Origin: Tissierellia bacterium
GTDB lineage: Bacteria > Bacillota_A > Clostridia > Tissierellales > Peptoniphilaceae
Length of the DNA stretch: 64,000 nt
Assembly: GCA_030537695.1 (NCBI GenBank)
Contig: JAUNVJ010000001.1
Span: 1-64,000 of the forward strand
Direction: 5' to 3'
The translations under genes and the position numbers were made by a program. Shown one piece after another: positions 1 through 8,934 of this stretch (its first letter is position 1; the number at the start of each line of letters is the position of its first letter). Below the pieces are notes generated by a model. It made no database searches, had not been told where the DNA came from, and was given only the letters and a program-made list of their open reading frames with translations.

Positions 1-1
1 T

Positions 2-52
2 TTTAATTGTAAAGAAGGACAAATTTTATCGAGTCAAGATCTTTTGGAATAA
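2..52 (+). CDS. C-terminal tail of an unidentified protein (partial)
   Basis: Reading from base 2, an open frame of 16 codons ends with TAA at 50-52, directly before a strong terminator hairpin. That position is what one expects for the 3' end of a plus-strand gene cut by the window edge. The tail is too short to identify. Another frame stays open through the terminator to about 113, which is less plausible. Confidence 0.35.
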   Translation, partial: FNCKEGQILSSQDLLE

Positions 53-85
53 AAAAAGTGTAAGTTGTACAACTTACACTTTTTT
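52..85. terminator. Bidirectional Rho-independent terminator
   Basis: A perfect 34-bp palindrome starts with six A, has a GTGTAAGTT / AACTTACAC stem and ends with six T. It can serve the plus-strand gene entering from the left and the minus-strand exporter gene whose stop codon lies inside its right arm. Confidence 0.8.
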
Positions 86-517
86 AAATTTTCGGATGGA
101 TTTAATGACATGAATGACGGTGGTGGATGATATAATTCCCAAAGATAGAGATGCTGCTGTAAAAAAAGTTTTTGTTGCAATATCCATCATAAGATCATAT
201 GAACCTTCAATGAAATGATACATCGTGTAGTACATACCTGCTCCAGGAACTAATGGGATCAAACAAGGTAATGAAAAGACGGTAACCGGCTTTTTAAAAA
301 AAATTGCACATAATTCTGAAGCGCAACCGATACAAAAAGCAGCTAAAAAACCGGGCAAAATGTAAGAATCAACATGATGTTGTAAATAATCAAACATAAC
401 CCAAATCCACCCACTGATAAAACAACTGATGGGAATGGCTTTTTTAGGAACTTTAAAATAGAGACAAAAGCCACTGGTAGCAATTGCAGCAATTAGAAAT
501 TGAAAAAAATAATTCAT
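74..517 (-). CDS. ThrE-type exporter, small subunit (YjjB-like, DUF3815)
   Basis: A 147-residue, very hydrophobic protein with about four membrane segments and a short basic tail (IRKFKK). Size, hydrophobic pattern and the internal sequence VPGAGMYYTMY match the C-terminal half of threonine/serine exporters (YjjB/DUF3815 family). Many Firmicutes encode the two halves as separate genes, as here. Its start overlaps the stop of the upstream half (248 aa) by 4 bases, so translation is probably coupled and the proteins likely form one membrane complex. The substrate is inferred from the family; small neutral amino acids or dicarboxylates are possible. Confidence 0.8.
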   Translation of the reverse strand: MNYFFQFLIAAIATSGFCLYFKVPKKAIPISCFISGWIWVMFDYLQHHVDSYILPGFLAAFCIGCASELCAIFFKKPVTVFSLPCLIPLVPGAGMYYTMYHFIEGSYDLMMDIATKTFFTAASLSLGIISSTTVIHVIKSIRKFKKV

Positions 518-1260
518 AATACACCTCGTAAAGACAATACAGTTCCTACACCAAGAGCAATGGCCAAAGCGATAAAAATAGCCTTTGTCAATGTGATTGT
601 ACCAGTTATAAATTCTCCACTCATGATATCTCTCATGGAGTTGGTAATAGCTACGATAATGATATTATCTCTATTGGTTCCGAGACCGATCCGCACGGAG
701 ATAACAGCCAATAATGAAGCGATAAAAGCACCAATATAATTATCGATAAAAAAAGGTAATTTGTATCGGGATAAGAAACGTAAACTTTTACTTAAGAAAA
801 AACCGATGACAAAGGAGCATAAAAGATCTTGTCCATTTCCTCCGAAGAGCAGTGTAAAAAACGACGATGCAATACCTGCTGCAAAATCGGTAAGAATAAA
901 ATGTTCCGGTAAATTATCAATGGAATGTAATATTTCAAAAGCTTCTAAAATGTCCATATTATACTTTACAAAATCTCGAGAAAAAGAATTCACTTGGTCA
1001 ACTTTATTCATATTGGTATCGGAAACGGTTATTTTTCGGAAAATCGTATAGGTCTCTCCTTCGTACTCTAAAGATACAAATACTGCAGAAGGTAAAGCGT
1101 AAGCGTCTACTGAAGTAACATTAACCACAGAGCTACAAATCCGTTGGATCGTATCTTCAGCACGGTAGGATTCCGCTCCGTTTTGAATTAATAATTGACC
1201 GGCATAAAGTGATAGATTCATTAAATTTTTTGCATCTTTTTCATTTCTCAATATTTTCAT
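514..1260 (-). CDS. ThrE-type exporter, large subunit (YjjP-like, DUF1212)
   Basis: A 248-residue protein. The first ~115 residues are soluble (sequence AGQLLIQNGAESYRAEDTI near the N-terminus is typical of DUF1212), followed by about five membrane helices. This is the N-terminal half of the ThrE/YjjP threonine/serine exporter family. It is read first in a two-gene unit with the DUF3815 partner (ATGA-type overlap). An AGGATACCTCC-like complement just upstream of 1260 supplies the ribosome site. Family membership is strong, the transported substrate is inferred. Confidence 0.82.
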   Translation of the reverse strand: MKILRNEKDAKNLMNLSLYAGQLLIQNGAESYRAEDTIQRICSSVVNVTSVDAYALPSAVFVSLEYEGETYTIFRKITVSDTNMNKVDQVNSFSRDFVKYNMDILEAFEILHSIDNLPEHFILTDFAAGIASSFFTLLFGGNGQDLLCSFVIGFFLSKSLRFLSRYKLPFFIDNYIGAFIASLLAVISVRIGLGTNRDNIIIVAITNSMRDIMSGEFITGTITLTKAIFIALAIALGVGTVLSLRGVL

Positions 1261-1344
1261 AGGATACCTCCGATGCCATTATACTATTTGATTTCCCATA
1301 GCTCAATAAAATTATCCAAAAGGAAGAAATAAGGATTCTCTAAA

Positions 1345-1373
1345 TTGAAACTGCTTGTTTTCAATGATATAAT
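1345..1373 (+). promoter_or_regulatory. Sigma-A-type promoter of the der operon
   Basis: TTGAAA (1345-1350), a 17-base spacer and TATAAT (1368-1373), with TGA before the -10 giving an extended -10. It lies 30 bases before the der start, whose ribosome site is AGAGGGGTGAT. Confidence 0.8.
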
Positions 1374-1402
1374 GAATAGCAGATTAAAAGAGGGGTGATA
1401 AT

Positions 1403-2719
1403 ATGGAAATGCCCATTGTTTCAATTATTGGGAAACCAAATGTTGGGAAGTCAACACTTTTTAATAAAATTGTAGGTCGTAAAATATCGATTACTGAAGA
1501 TACACCCGGTGTAACGAGAGATCGAATTTATCAAGAAGCATCATGGTTAGGTAGAAAATTTTTATTAATTGATACCGGAGGCTTGGATCTTAAGGATGAA
1601 GATATTTTTATGTCAAATATTAAATCTCAAGTGGATTTGGCGATCGATACTTCTGATGTGATTATTTTTTTGACCGATGGTGTATTCGGTGTCTCGCCGA
1701 CGGATCGTGAAATTTCAAACTATTTAAGGAAAACGAAAAAAAAAGTTATCTTAGCCGTTAATAAGCTGGATTCAAAAGCTACGAAAGATAATATCTATGA
1801 TTTTTATGAATTAGGATTAGGAACACCACTAGCTATTTCTTCGGAGCAAGGGACAGGTGTGGGGGATCTTTTAGACGAAGTAATCGAGGGAATGCCCATT
1901 GCTGATGATGATTTCGAAGATGATCAAATTCGAGTTACTTTTATTGGGAAACCAAATGTGGGAAAATCATCATTACTTAATTATATTACCGGGGAAGAAC
2001 GCTCTATCGTCACAGATATTCCCGGTACGACGAGAGACTCCATAGATTCTAAGGTACGATTCCATGATACGGACTATATTCTGGTGGATACGGCAGGATT
2101 GCGGAAAAAGAAAAAAATTTATAAAAATGTTGAAAGATACTCGGTAATTCGTACCCTTACAGCAATAGAAAGATCCAGTGTATGTGTCCTTTTAATTGAT
2201 GCAACAGAAGGAGTTACGGAACAGGATAGCAAAATTGTAGGTTTTGCCCATGACAATAATAAGTCCATTATTATTGCAGTGAATAAATGGGATGCCATTG
2301 AAAAAGACAATACGAGTATTCGTAATTTTGAAGAACAAATTCGAATTCGTCTACCCTTTATCAATTATGCACCGATTATCTTTATATCAGCAAAAACAGG
2401 ACAAAGAGTAGATCGGCTTTTAGATCTTATCAGTACCGTGAATAATAATTATAATCATCGGATTCAAACTGGAGTTTTAAATGATATTTTAAATCGAGCC
2501 GTTTTAATGAATCAACCCCCTTCCGATAAAGGCAGGAGAGGTAAACTTTATTATGGATCTCAAGTTTCCGTTCGTCCACCTCGTTTTGTGCTATTTGTAA
2601 ATGATAAAGAATTGTTCCATTTCTCCTACATGAGATATTTGGAAAATCAAATTCGTCAATCCTACACTTTTGATGGCACACCTATTATTTTAGAATTAAA
2701 AAATCGTGGAGAAAAATGA
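1403..2719 (+). CDS. der: Ribosome biogenesis GTPase Der (EngA)
   Basis: A 438-residue protein of the usual Der length with two tandem GTPase domains. P-loops GKPNVGKST (residues 10-18) and GKPNVGKSS (about 182-190) are each followed by a DTPG/DIPG-TTRD switch region and NKLD / NKWD specificity motifs. A C-terminal KH-like domain follows (around YGSQVSVRPPRFVLFVND). Der acts in late assembly of the 50S subunit. It is the first gene of der-plsY-gpsA, a common Firmicutes order; its stop overlaps the plsY start by 4 bases. Confidence 0.97.
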   Translation: MEMPIVSIIGKPNVGKSTLFNKIVGRKISITEDTPGVTRDRIYQEASWLGRKFLLIDTGGLDLKDEDIFMSNIKSQVDLAIDTSDVIIFLTDGVFGVSPTDREISNYLRKTKKKVILAVNKLDSKATKDNIYDFYELGLGTPLAISSEQGTGVGDLLDEVIEGMPIADDDFEDDQIRVTFIGKPNVGKSSLLNYITGEERSIVTDIPGTTRDSIDSKVRFHDTDYILVDTAGLRKKKKIYKNVERYSVIRTLTAIERSSVCVLLIDATEGVTEQDSKIVGFAHDNNKSIIIAVNKWDAIEKDNTSIRNFEEQIRIRLPFINYAPIIFISAKTGQRVDRLLDLISTVNNNYNHRIQTGVLNDILNRAVLMNQPPSDKGRRGKLYYGSQVSVRPPRFVLFVNDKELFHFSYMRYLENQIRQSYTFDGTPIILELKNRGEK

Positions 2720-3309
2720 TGAAATACTTTTATGTCGCTATCATCGCCTATTTAATCGGTAATATTTCCGGATCTTTTTTAATCGGCAAGTTAATCCTTG
2801 ATAAGGATATTCGAAAATATGGATCCGGGAATGCTGGAACGACGAATGCCTTTCGTGTCATGGGTAAAAAATATGGTATTTTAACTTTTATCATTGATTT
2901 TATCAAAGGGATTGTCTCCTCTTATCTTATTATTAAATTTTTTGGCAAGGAATATGTTCCTTTCAGTATATTCTTTTGTGTATTAGGACATAATTATCCT
3001 TTTTACATGAATTTCAAAGGTGGAAAGGGAATGGCAACCACCTTGGGAGCTTTTGCATTTTTAAATTTCAAGTTGACCCTCATTCCATATATGGCTTGGG
3101 TTTTAGGTACTTGGATTACAAAAATGGTTTCTGTTGGCTCCATCAGTTTTTTTGTTGTTTCAATGATTGTCTTTACTTTTTTTTCAGATATGGAAGTTTT
3201 TAACATCTTAATGATAAACTTAATTTGTCTAATGGGTATTTATCGTCATAAATCCAATATTAAAAGATTGATAAATGGTACTGAAAATAAAATCGGAGGT
3301 AAAAAATGA
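2716..3309 (+). CDS. plsY: Acyl-phosphate:glycerol-3-phosphate acyltransferase PlsY
   Basis: A 197-residue integral membrane protein. It has the family loops GSGNAGTTNAFRVMG (about 37-51) and GHNYPFYMNFKGGKG (about 90-104) that form the active site. PlsY moves the acyl group from acyl-phosphate to glycerol 3-phosphate, the first step of phospholipid synthesis. It sits between der and gpsA, with 4-base overlaps on both sides. GpsA makes the glycerol-3-phosphate that PlsY uses, so the pair is functionally linked. Confidence 0.96.
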   Translation: MMKYFYVAIIAYLIGNISGSFLIGKLILDKDIRKYGSGNAGTTNAFRVMGKKYGILTFIIDFIKGIVSSYLIIKFFGKEYVPFSIFFCVLGHNYPFYMNFKGGKGMATTLGAFAFLNFKLTLIPYMAWVLGTWITKMVSVGSISFFVVSMIVFTFFSDMEVFNILMINLICLMGIYRHKSNIKRLINGTENKIGGKK

Positions 3310-4316
3310 AAATAACTGTAATTGGCGGTGGTAGTTGGGGAACGGCCATTGCCAGATTATTGGGAAATAAAAATCATGACGTTAATTTTTACATGAGGGA
3401 ACGAGATGTAGCTGAAGATATCATAAAAAATCACGAAAATTCCCGATTTTTACCGAATTGTACTTTGTCAACAAAGATTAATATATTTACAAATTTCGAC
3501 CAAGGGATAAAGGATGCGGAAATTATCGTATTAGGTGTTCCTTCTGATGCCAGTCGCATCATTTTAAAAGACCTCCAAGATAAGATTTCTTCGGATGTAA
3601 TTATTGTCAATCTTTCGAAGGGTATTGAAGTAGATACTCTTTTGCGGATAAGCGAAGTTGCTGAAGAAATTCTTCCCCACAATCCATTTGTCTGTCTCTC
3701 GGGACCATCACATGCAGAAGAAGTGGGAAAAGACGTACCGACTGCAGTTGTCGTTTCGTCTAGGGATGAAAAAGCATCGAAGATTGTTCAAGAAGAGTTT
3801 TCCACTTCCGTCTTTCGGATCTACACAAATTCTGATCTTGTAGGGGTAGAAATGGGGGGAGCTTTAAAAAATATCATAGCATTAGCTGCCGGTCTCAGTG
3901 ATGGACTTGGTTACGGAGATAATACAAAAGCCGCATTGATGACAAGAGGGATTTATGAAATGAGTAAATTAGGGATTGAAATGGGTGCTATGCCTCAAAC
4001 ATTAAATGGATTATCCGGTATAGGTGATCTCATAGTAACTTGCACCAGTATGCATTCAAGAAATAGACGTGCAGGGATCCTCATCGGTCAAGGAAAATCA
4101 ACTGAAAAAGCTTGTCAAGAAATAGGACAAGTCGTCGAAGGGATAAAGACTACAAAATCCGCTTATTTATTGGCACAAAAACATCGGATCGAAATGCCTA
4201 TTACGGAAAAACTATATCAAGTTCTCTATGAAAATCAAAATGCAAAAGAAGCAGTAGACCATTTAATGAATCGAGAGAAAAAAGAAGAAATTGAACAAAT
4301 ATTTTTTGTATCATAA
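3306..4316 (+). CDS. gpsA: NAD(P)-dependent glycerol-3-phosphate dehydrogenase
   Basis: A 336-residue protein with the N-terminal dinucleotide fold GGGSWGTAIA (7-16). The conserved catalytic-lysine segment EMGGALKNIIALAAG and the GLSGIGDLIVTCTS loop are both present. It reduces dihydroxyacetone phosphate to glycerol 3-phosphate for phospholipid synthesis in the cytoplasm. It is the last gene of the der-plsY-gpsA unit; an AT-rich gap with an extended -10 element separates it from the next gene. Confidence 0.97.
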   Translation: MKITVIGGGSWGTAIARLLGNKNHDVNFYMRERDVAEDIIKNHENSRFLPNCTLSTKINIFTNFDQGIKDAEIIVLGVPSDASRIILKDLQDKISSDVIIVNLSKGIEVDTLLRISEVAEEILPHNPFVCLSGPSHAEEVGKDVPTAVVVSSRDEKASKIVQEEFSTSVFRIYTNSDLVGVEMGGALKNIIALAAGLSDGLGYGDNTKAALMTRGIYEMSKLGIEMGAMPQTLNGLSGIGDLIVTCTSMHSRNRRAGILIGQGKSTEKACQEIGQVVEGIKTTKSAYLLAQKHRIEMPITEKLYQVLYENQNAKEAVDHLMNREKKEEIEQIFFVS

Positions 4317-4334
4317 TAAATGAATCCATCTTTA

Positions 4335-4343
4335 TGATATAAT
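4335..4343 (+). promoter_or_regulatory. Extended -10 promoter element before the HlyD-like gene
   Basis: TGATATAAT (TG at 4335-4336, TATAAT at 4338-4343) lies 20 bases before the GTG start; no good -35 is seen. The same TTATGATATAAT string recurs before ftsK and nearly so before xdhC. Confidence 0.5.
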
Positions 4344-4363
4344 AAATAAGATTAGGTGAGAAT

Positions 4364-5614
4364 GTGAAGACCAAAAAGAAAAATAATAATAAATATGTGA
4401 TTCGTCGAATTTTAGCCCTGGTAATATTAATATTTTTTCTTACCTTTCTTATAAAAACAGTAAAAGGCCATAAATTTCCATCGTATAAAACGGTATTTCC
4501 AACCTATACAACATTTGAAGAAGATATTCCGGTGACAGTGTATAATATTCTTCATGAAGAAGTATATTTTGCAGAAGGAAACGGTATTGCAGTTTTTAAT
4601 GCCAGCGAAGGACAGAAAATTCCTGTCAATTATGAAATTGCCAGTATTAATTTAATGGAAGATGTTTCAGAATTAAAAGATGAATTACAAAAAGTAAAAG
4701 CTGCAATTGAATATAAAACGACCGGAAAAGACGAAAAGAAAGAGATCTCGATTACTTTTGATGATTCGATCCAAAAGGCAATTCGGGATAGGAATTTTGA
4801 ACAGGCGATTGGAAGTATTAATGATTTAGATCTTGGTTCTCATTCCAATATTAATTTAAGTGATATTAAAGATTTAATCAAATTATCGGATGATGAATTG
4901 GAGAATCGAAAATCATCTTTGGTAGAAAAAATTTCCCAATCTAATGTTTCTTATCTATCAAAATTTACAGGTATAGTATCCTATAAAATTGACGGATTGG
5001 AACAGTATTTTACGAACCAACCGTTAAAGACCTATACGGATAAATACCTTAAAAATCATTCGCAAATCGAGTCCTTTGCCGTCAATACGGAGGTAAAAAA
5101 AGCAGAACCCATATTTAAATTAATTGACAACTTATCGTGGAAAGCTGCATTATTAATTGAAGATTCTTCTAAAATAAAAGATTATTCGCCAGGGGATACT
5201 ATAAATGTTGAAGTACTCAATGGTCAGATTTTAAGAGGCGACATAGTTCAAATTAACAAATCCAAAAGAAGCCCTGTATACATTATTGATGTGGATAGCA
5301 TGTTAAATGAAATGTATTCCAAAAGAATCCATGAAGGAAAAATAATCGTCGATAAAACCAAAGGTTTTGAAATTCCAAGTTCAGCTTTGATTTCAAGGAA
5401 TCATATGACAGGAGTCTATGTTCAGGAGATTAAAGGTTTGGTTAAATTTTTACCGGTGGAAATCATTCGGGAGGAACATGAAAAGATCTTTGTAGGCAAA
5501 GGCAATCGAGAAGGTCGAATTGAGATCAATGATAAGGAGTACAAAACCCTTACCATTAATGATGCCATTGTCATAAATCCCAGAACAGTGGAAGAATCTC
5601 GAGTTTTAAATTAG
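4364..5614 (+). CDS. HlyD-like membrane-anchored protein of the sepF locus
   Basis: A 416-residue protein starting with GTG (AGGTGAG ribosome site 3-8 bases upstream). A basic N-terminus (KTKKKNNNK) is followed by one transmembrane segment at about residues 15-32, so most of the chain lies outside the membrane. A barrel-sandwich-like start (VYFAEGNGIAVFNASEGQKI), a central helical, charged stretch (about 90-190) and a second half-motif (FTGIVSYKIDGLE) resemble HlyD-family adaptor proteins. No partner ABC transporter is adjacent; instead it precedes ylmE-sepF. A role in envelope or division is inferred from position only. Confidence 0.6.
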   Translation: MKTKKKNNNKYVIRRILALVILIFFLTFLIKTVKGHKFPSYKTVFPTYTTFEEDIPVTVYNILHEEVYFAEGNGIAVFNASEGQKIPVNYEIASINLMEDVSELKDELQKVKAAIEYKTTGKDEKKEISITFDDSIQKAIRDRNFEQAIGSINDLDLGSHSNINLSDIKDLIKLSDDELENRKSSLVEKISQSNVSYLSKFTGIVSYKIDGLEQYFTNQPLKTYTDKYLKNHSQIESFAVNTEVKKAEPIFKLIDNLSWKAALLIEDSSKIKDYSPGDTINVEVLNGQILRGDIVQINKSKRSPVYIIDVDSMLNEMYSKRIHEGKIIVDKTKGFEIPSSALISRNHMTGVYVQEIKGLVKFLPVEIIREEHEKIFVGKGNREGRIEINDKEYKTLTINDAIVINPRTVEESRVLN

Positions 5615-5622
5615 GAGGTTTT

Positions 5623-6309
5623 ATGTCAATTAAAGATAATTTGGAGATCGTTTTAGAAGAAATTGAGAAAGCAAAAAGTCATTCTTTGACAGGTGAAGAT
5701 GTTCGTCTGATCGCTGTTTCAAAAAATCATTCAATAAAATCCATATTAGAAGCTCATCGATATGGAATCAAAGATATTGGTGAGAATAGAGTTCAAGAAT
5801 TAACTTCGAAAATGGAAGAATTAGATGTGGAATTAAATTATCATATGATTGGAAGTTTACAACGAAATAAAGTAAAATATATTTATGATAAGGTGGAATT
5901 GATCCACTCTCTTGACCGAATGAGATTAGCAAGAGAAATCGAGAAAAGAGCTTCTCGAGACAATTTGGACGTCAATTGCCTGGTTCAAATAAATATTGGG
6001 AAAGAAGCTTCCAAAGAAGGTTTGGACTATTCCCAAGTGGAACAATTTATTTATGATTTAGAATCTTTCGATCATGTTAAGATAAAAGGGCTAATGGCAA
6101 TTCTACCCTACTCGGAAGATGAGCAGTATTTACGAAGCCTCTTCAGAAAGATGTATAAACTCTATGAAAAATTAAAAGAAGAAGGGTATCAAAATACAAC
6201 CATGAACTATCTTTCAATGGGTATGAGTGGAGATTATAAACTGGCGATTGAAGAAGGCTCCAATATGGTACGTATTGGAACAAAGATCTTTGGTGCTAGA
6301 GCGTATTAA
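5623..6309 (+). CDS. ylmE: YggS/YlmE family PLP-binding homeostasis protein
   Basis: A 228-residue protein of family length. RLIAVSKNHSI carries the lysine that binds pyridoxal phosphate, and FGENRVQEL, YHMIGSLQRNK and the C-terminal LSMGMSGDYKLAIEEGSNMVRIGTKIFG are family signatures (each seen here in close variants). It keeps free PLP and amino-acid pools balanced; it has no known enzyme reaction. It lies 8 bases after the HlyD-like gene and 15 before sepF, the standard ylmE-ylmF order of Gram-positive division clusters. Confidence 0.93.
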   Translation: MSIKDNLEIVLEEIEKAKSHSLTGEDVRLIAVSKNHSIKSILEAHRYGIKDIGENRVQELTSKMEELDVELNYHMIGSLQRNKVKYIYDKVELIHSLDRMRLAREIEKRASRDNLDVNCLVQINIGKEASKEGLDYSQVEQFIYDLESFDHVKIKGLMAILPYSEDEQYLRSLFRKMYKLYEKLKEEGYQNTTMNYLSMGMSGDYKLAIEEGSNMVRIGTKIFGARAY

Positions 6310-6324
6310 TAAAAGGAGGACAAT

Positions 6325-6774
6325 ATGGCAGAAAAAGCAGTGGACAAATTAAAGAGAATTTTTGGGTTTGCAGATGAGGAAGAGTATGAAGATTATGGAT
6401 ATGAGTATGAAGAGGAACCGATCGGTATAGAGCCGGAGCATCATACAACTTCTGTCTCATCTACTTCACATAAGAAGAAATCTTCAACCAATACATCTTC
6501 AGGACCGGTGATTACCGTTCATGAGCCCTTATCATATGATGAATCTCCTTTAATCGTTGACGATTTAAGGAATTTAAAAGCTGTAGTTTTGAATTTTGAA
6601 CAGTTAGATATTGATGTGAAGCGTGAGATTTTTGATTTTGTCAGTGGAGCACTTTATGCATTGGACGGAAAAATTCAAAAGGTGAACAAAGACATATTTA
6701 TATTGGCACCTCATACCATAGCTATCGATGGCTTGAAGGAAGAGCTAAAAAATAATGGGATGTTTCCTTGGTAA
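6325..6774 (+). CDS. sepF: Cell division protein SepF
   Basis: A 149-residue protein. An N-terminal amphipathic membrane-targeting helix (KAVDKLKRIFGF) is followed by an acidic, Tyr-rich and then Ser/Thr-rich linker (about 17-70). The C-terminal SepF core includes VVLNFEQLD and a DFVSGALYALDGKIQKV stretch. SepF tethers and bundles FtsZ at the division site. The stop overlaps the TTG start of the next gene by 7 bases. Confidence 0.95.
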   Translation: MAEKAVDKLKRIFGFADEEEYEDYGYEYEEEPIGIEPEHHTTSVSSTSHKKKSSTNTSSGPVITVHEPLSYDESPLIVDDLRNLKAVVLNFEQLDIDVKREIFDFVSGALYALDGKIQKVNKDIFILAPHTIAIDGLKEELKNNGMFPW

Positions 6775-7544
6775 AAATTGACAGAGATAAATTGCTCCAT
6801 CATATCCATGAACCAGAAGACCAACTTAAGATGAAACAAATAATTGATAAGATAGAAATTGTATTACGATCTCATGGTCAGCAAGAAACTGATTTTCTTA
6901 ACCCCCATGAGATTGAAATGACAATTTCTATTTTAAATCAATTTGATACACTTAAGTATCAAGTATTTGGGGGTTATGATGAAGCGGAACAAAAAATTAT
7001 ATATATCTATCCTTTTTATATCGAGAACCCTCAATGTGGCTTGACTATCTTTAAATTTGATTCTCTGGAAGGTATTAAGCATCCTGATATCTTAGGTTCT
7101 TTATTAGGACTCGGAATAGATCGGAGAAAAATAGGTGATATTTTGATCGGAAAAGAATACACTTATTTTTTTGTTAAAAATGAAATTGCAAACTTTATTC
7201 AATTCAATTTTAATCAGATTTCAAGAGAATCTGTATTGGTTAAAGCGGTTTCGACTATTGATCAAATTCCTAAAAAAAGATTTGAAAAGAAAAAAATCAT
7301 CGCCTCATCCCTTCGACTGGATACTTTTATTGCTCAATCTTATAATTTATCTCGAAGCAATGCCTTAGACTTAATAAAGCGGGAACAAGTAAAAGTTAAT
7401 TATGCAAAAGAGAGGAAATCTTCACGGGAATTGGTAGAAGGGGATATGGTTTCTGTTCGAAAATTCGGTCGTATTATTTTTGAGCGAATTGAAAATAGGA
7501 CAAAAAAAGAAAACTATGTCATAGAGATTAAAATTCCAAAATAA
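6768..7544 (+). CDS. ylmH: YlmH family S4-domain RNA-binding protein
   Basis: A 258-residue protein; the TTG at 6768 overlaps the end of sepF, suggesting coupled translation. The N-terminal two-thirds is the YlmH domain (GLGIDRRKIGDILI). The C-terminal S4 domain begins near residue 183 (LRLDTFIAQSYNLSRSNALDLI) and would bind RNA. Recent work on the family links YlmH to rescue of stalled 50S-peptidyl-tRNA complexes, parallel to RqcH, which is also encoded in this window (47496). Position between sepF and lspA is the usual one. Confidence 0.9.
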   Translation: MVKIDRDKLLHHIHEPEDQLKMKQIIDKIEIVLRSHGQQETDFLNPHEIEMTISILNQFDTLKYQVFGGYDEAEQKIIYIYPFYIENPQCGLTIFKFDSLEGIKHPDILGSLLGLGIDRRKIGDILIGKEYTYFFVKNEIANFIQFNFNQISRESVLVKAVSTIDQIPKKRFEKKKIIASSLRLDTFIAQSYNLSRSNALDLIKREQVKVNYAKERKSSRELVEGDMVSVRKFGRIIFERIENRTKKENYVIEIKIPK

Positions 7545-7556
7545 TATGGGGGATTT

Positions 7557-8015
7557 ATGTTAGTATTTATTTTAAGTATTTTGTTTATTATAACTGATCA
7601 AGTATCCAAATTTATGGTGACTACTTATTTGCGAGGTCAACCACCCAAAAGTATCATTGGAGAATTTTTCCAATTTTATTATTTAGAAAATACAGGAGCA
7701 GCTTTTGGAATTTTAAAAGGATCAAGAACCATCTTTTTTATTATTACCATTATTGTTCTCTTTGTATTATTTGGGATTTTGCTAAGAGATTATCACAACA
7801 CCTCCACGATATTAAAGATATCCTTTGCCTTAATTATCGGCGGAACAATTGGAAACTTTATTGATCGGATTCGACTACATTATGTAGTGGATTTCATTTC
7901 TATAAAAATATTTGACTATAATTTTGCAATTTTTAATTTGGCGGATACCTATATTGTCCTTGGTACTTTTTTATTGATGATTATCGTATTGCTCCATGAG
8001 AATCCGAAGAGGTAG
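7557..8015 (+). CDS. lspA: Signal peptidase II (lipoprotein)
   Basis: A 152-residue protein with four membrane helices. The family motifs NTGAAFGIL, GGTIGNFIDR and FAIFNLADTYI are present; the Asp of GNFIDR and of NLAD form the aspartic catalytic pair. It removes signal peptides from diacylated prolipoproteins; the molybdate-binding lipoprotein at 39039 is a likely client. It is preceded by TGGGGG and lies 3 bases before the pseudouridine synthase. Confidence 0.96.
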   Translation: MLVFILSILFIITDQVSKFMVTTYLRGQPPKSIIGEFFQFYYLENTGAAFGILKGSRTIFFIITIIVLFVLFGILLRDYHNTSTILKISFALIIGGTIGNFIDRIRLHYVVDFISIKIFDYNFAIFNLADTYIVLGTFLLMIIVLLHENPKR

Positions 8016-8018
8016 AAA

Positions 8019-8906
8019 ATGAAAGAAGTATATATTGTAGAAGGACAAGGTCGCTTGGATCATTATTTGAAAAATAAATTGGATATGAATCGTTCTCAAA
8101 TAAAAAAGCATATTGTCCAAGGGCATATTTTACTCAATGGTCAAAAGGTAAAAGCCGGCTATGAAGTATCCTATGGGGATGAGATCATCGTTCAAATCCC
8201 CGAGGAAACGCCCCTTCAACCAGAATCAATCGATTTTAATATTCTGTATGAAGACGAAGATATTGCAGTGATATCCAAGCCTCAAAATCTTATTGTCCAT
8301 CCTGGAGCGGGAAATAATGAACACACATTAGTCAATGGGCTGCTCTATCATTTTGATCAACTATCCAATCCGATGGAGCCTTTTAGACCTGGGATTGTTC
8401 ATCGATTAGACAAGGATACTTCCGGTTTAATGATTATATCAAAAACTGATATTGCCTATTATGAATTGGTCAGAGCATTTAAACAAAAAAAAGTACAAAA
8501 AGAATATCTGGCTATCGTTCACGGGCATACTAAAAATCAGGGAGTTATCAATCGGCCCATTGGACGAAACCCCTTTAATAGAAAGCAAATGGCAGTTGTA
8601 GATAAAAATGGAAAAGAAGCCATTAGCAAATTTAAAACTATAAAACATTATGGAAATTATTCATTTGTTAAAGTTGATTTAATCACAGGACGGACTCATC
8701 AAATTCGCGTCCATTTTTCCTCCATCGGCCATCCCGTATTGGGAGATCCGACCTATGGTTGGAAAAATAAATTGGGAATAAAAACACAAATGCTCCATGC
8801 TTTCTCTCTTCGATTAAATCATCCAGTTACGAAAAGACCCCTCTATTTTGAAGATGACATTCCGATTCGATTTAAAAAAATGATAAGACGATTTGAAAAT
8901 CAATAA
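8019..8906 (+). CDS. RluD-family 23S rRNA pseudouridine synthase
   Basis: A 295-residue protein with an N-terminal S4 RNA-binding domain (RLDHYLKNKLDMNRSQIKKHI, about 10-30). The catalytic motif HRLDKDTSGLMI follows, in which the Asp attacks the uridine. The C-terminal GRTHQIRVHFSSIGHPVLGD completes the RluA/RluD signature. It closes the lspA-rluD pair and is followed by a terminator. The exact target uridines cannot be read from sequence. Confidence 0.93.
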   Translation: MKEVYIVEGQGRLDHYLKNKLDMNRSQIKKHIVQGHILLNGQKVKAGYEVSYGDEIIVQIPEETPLQPESIDFNILYEDEDIAVISKPQNLIVHPGAGNNEHTLVNGLLYHFDQLSNPMEPFRPGIVHRLDKDTSGLMIISKTDIAYYELVRAFKQKKVQKEYLAIVHGHTKNQGVINRPIGRNPFNRKQMAVVDKNGKEAISKFKTIKHYGNYSFVKVDLITGRTHQIRVHFSSIGHPVLGDPTYGWKNKLGIKTQMLHAFSLRLNHPVTKRPLYFEDDIPIRFKKMIRRFENQ

Positions 8907-8934
8907 AGCCTTGTGAAGAACACAAGGCTTTTTA
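8906..8934. terminator. Bidirectional terminator between rluD and the MTA phosphorylase
   Basis: AAAGCCTTGTG, loop AAGAA, CACAAGGCTTT, followed by T on the plus side. The convergent minus-strand gene ends at 8935, so the hairpin can stop transcription from both sides. Confidence 0.85.

Noticed and set aside
761..1051. A 96-codon plus-strand frame inside the exporter gene
   Set aside because: It is antisense to a well-supported membrane protein gene and its translation shows no family features.
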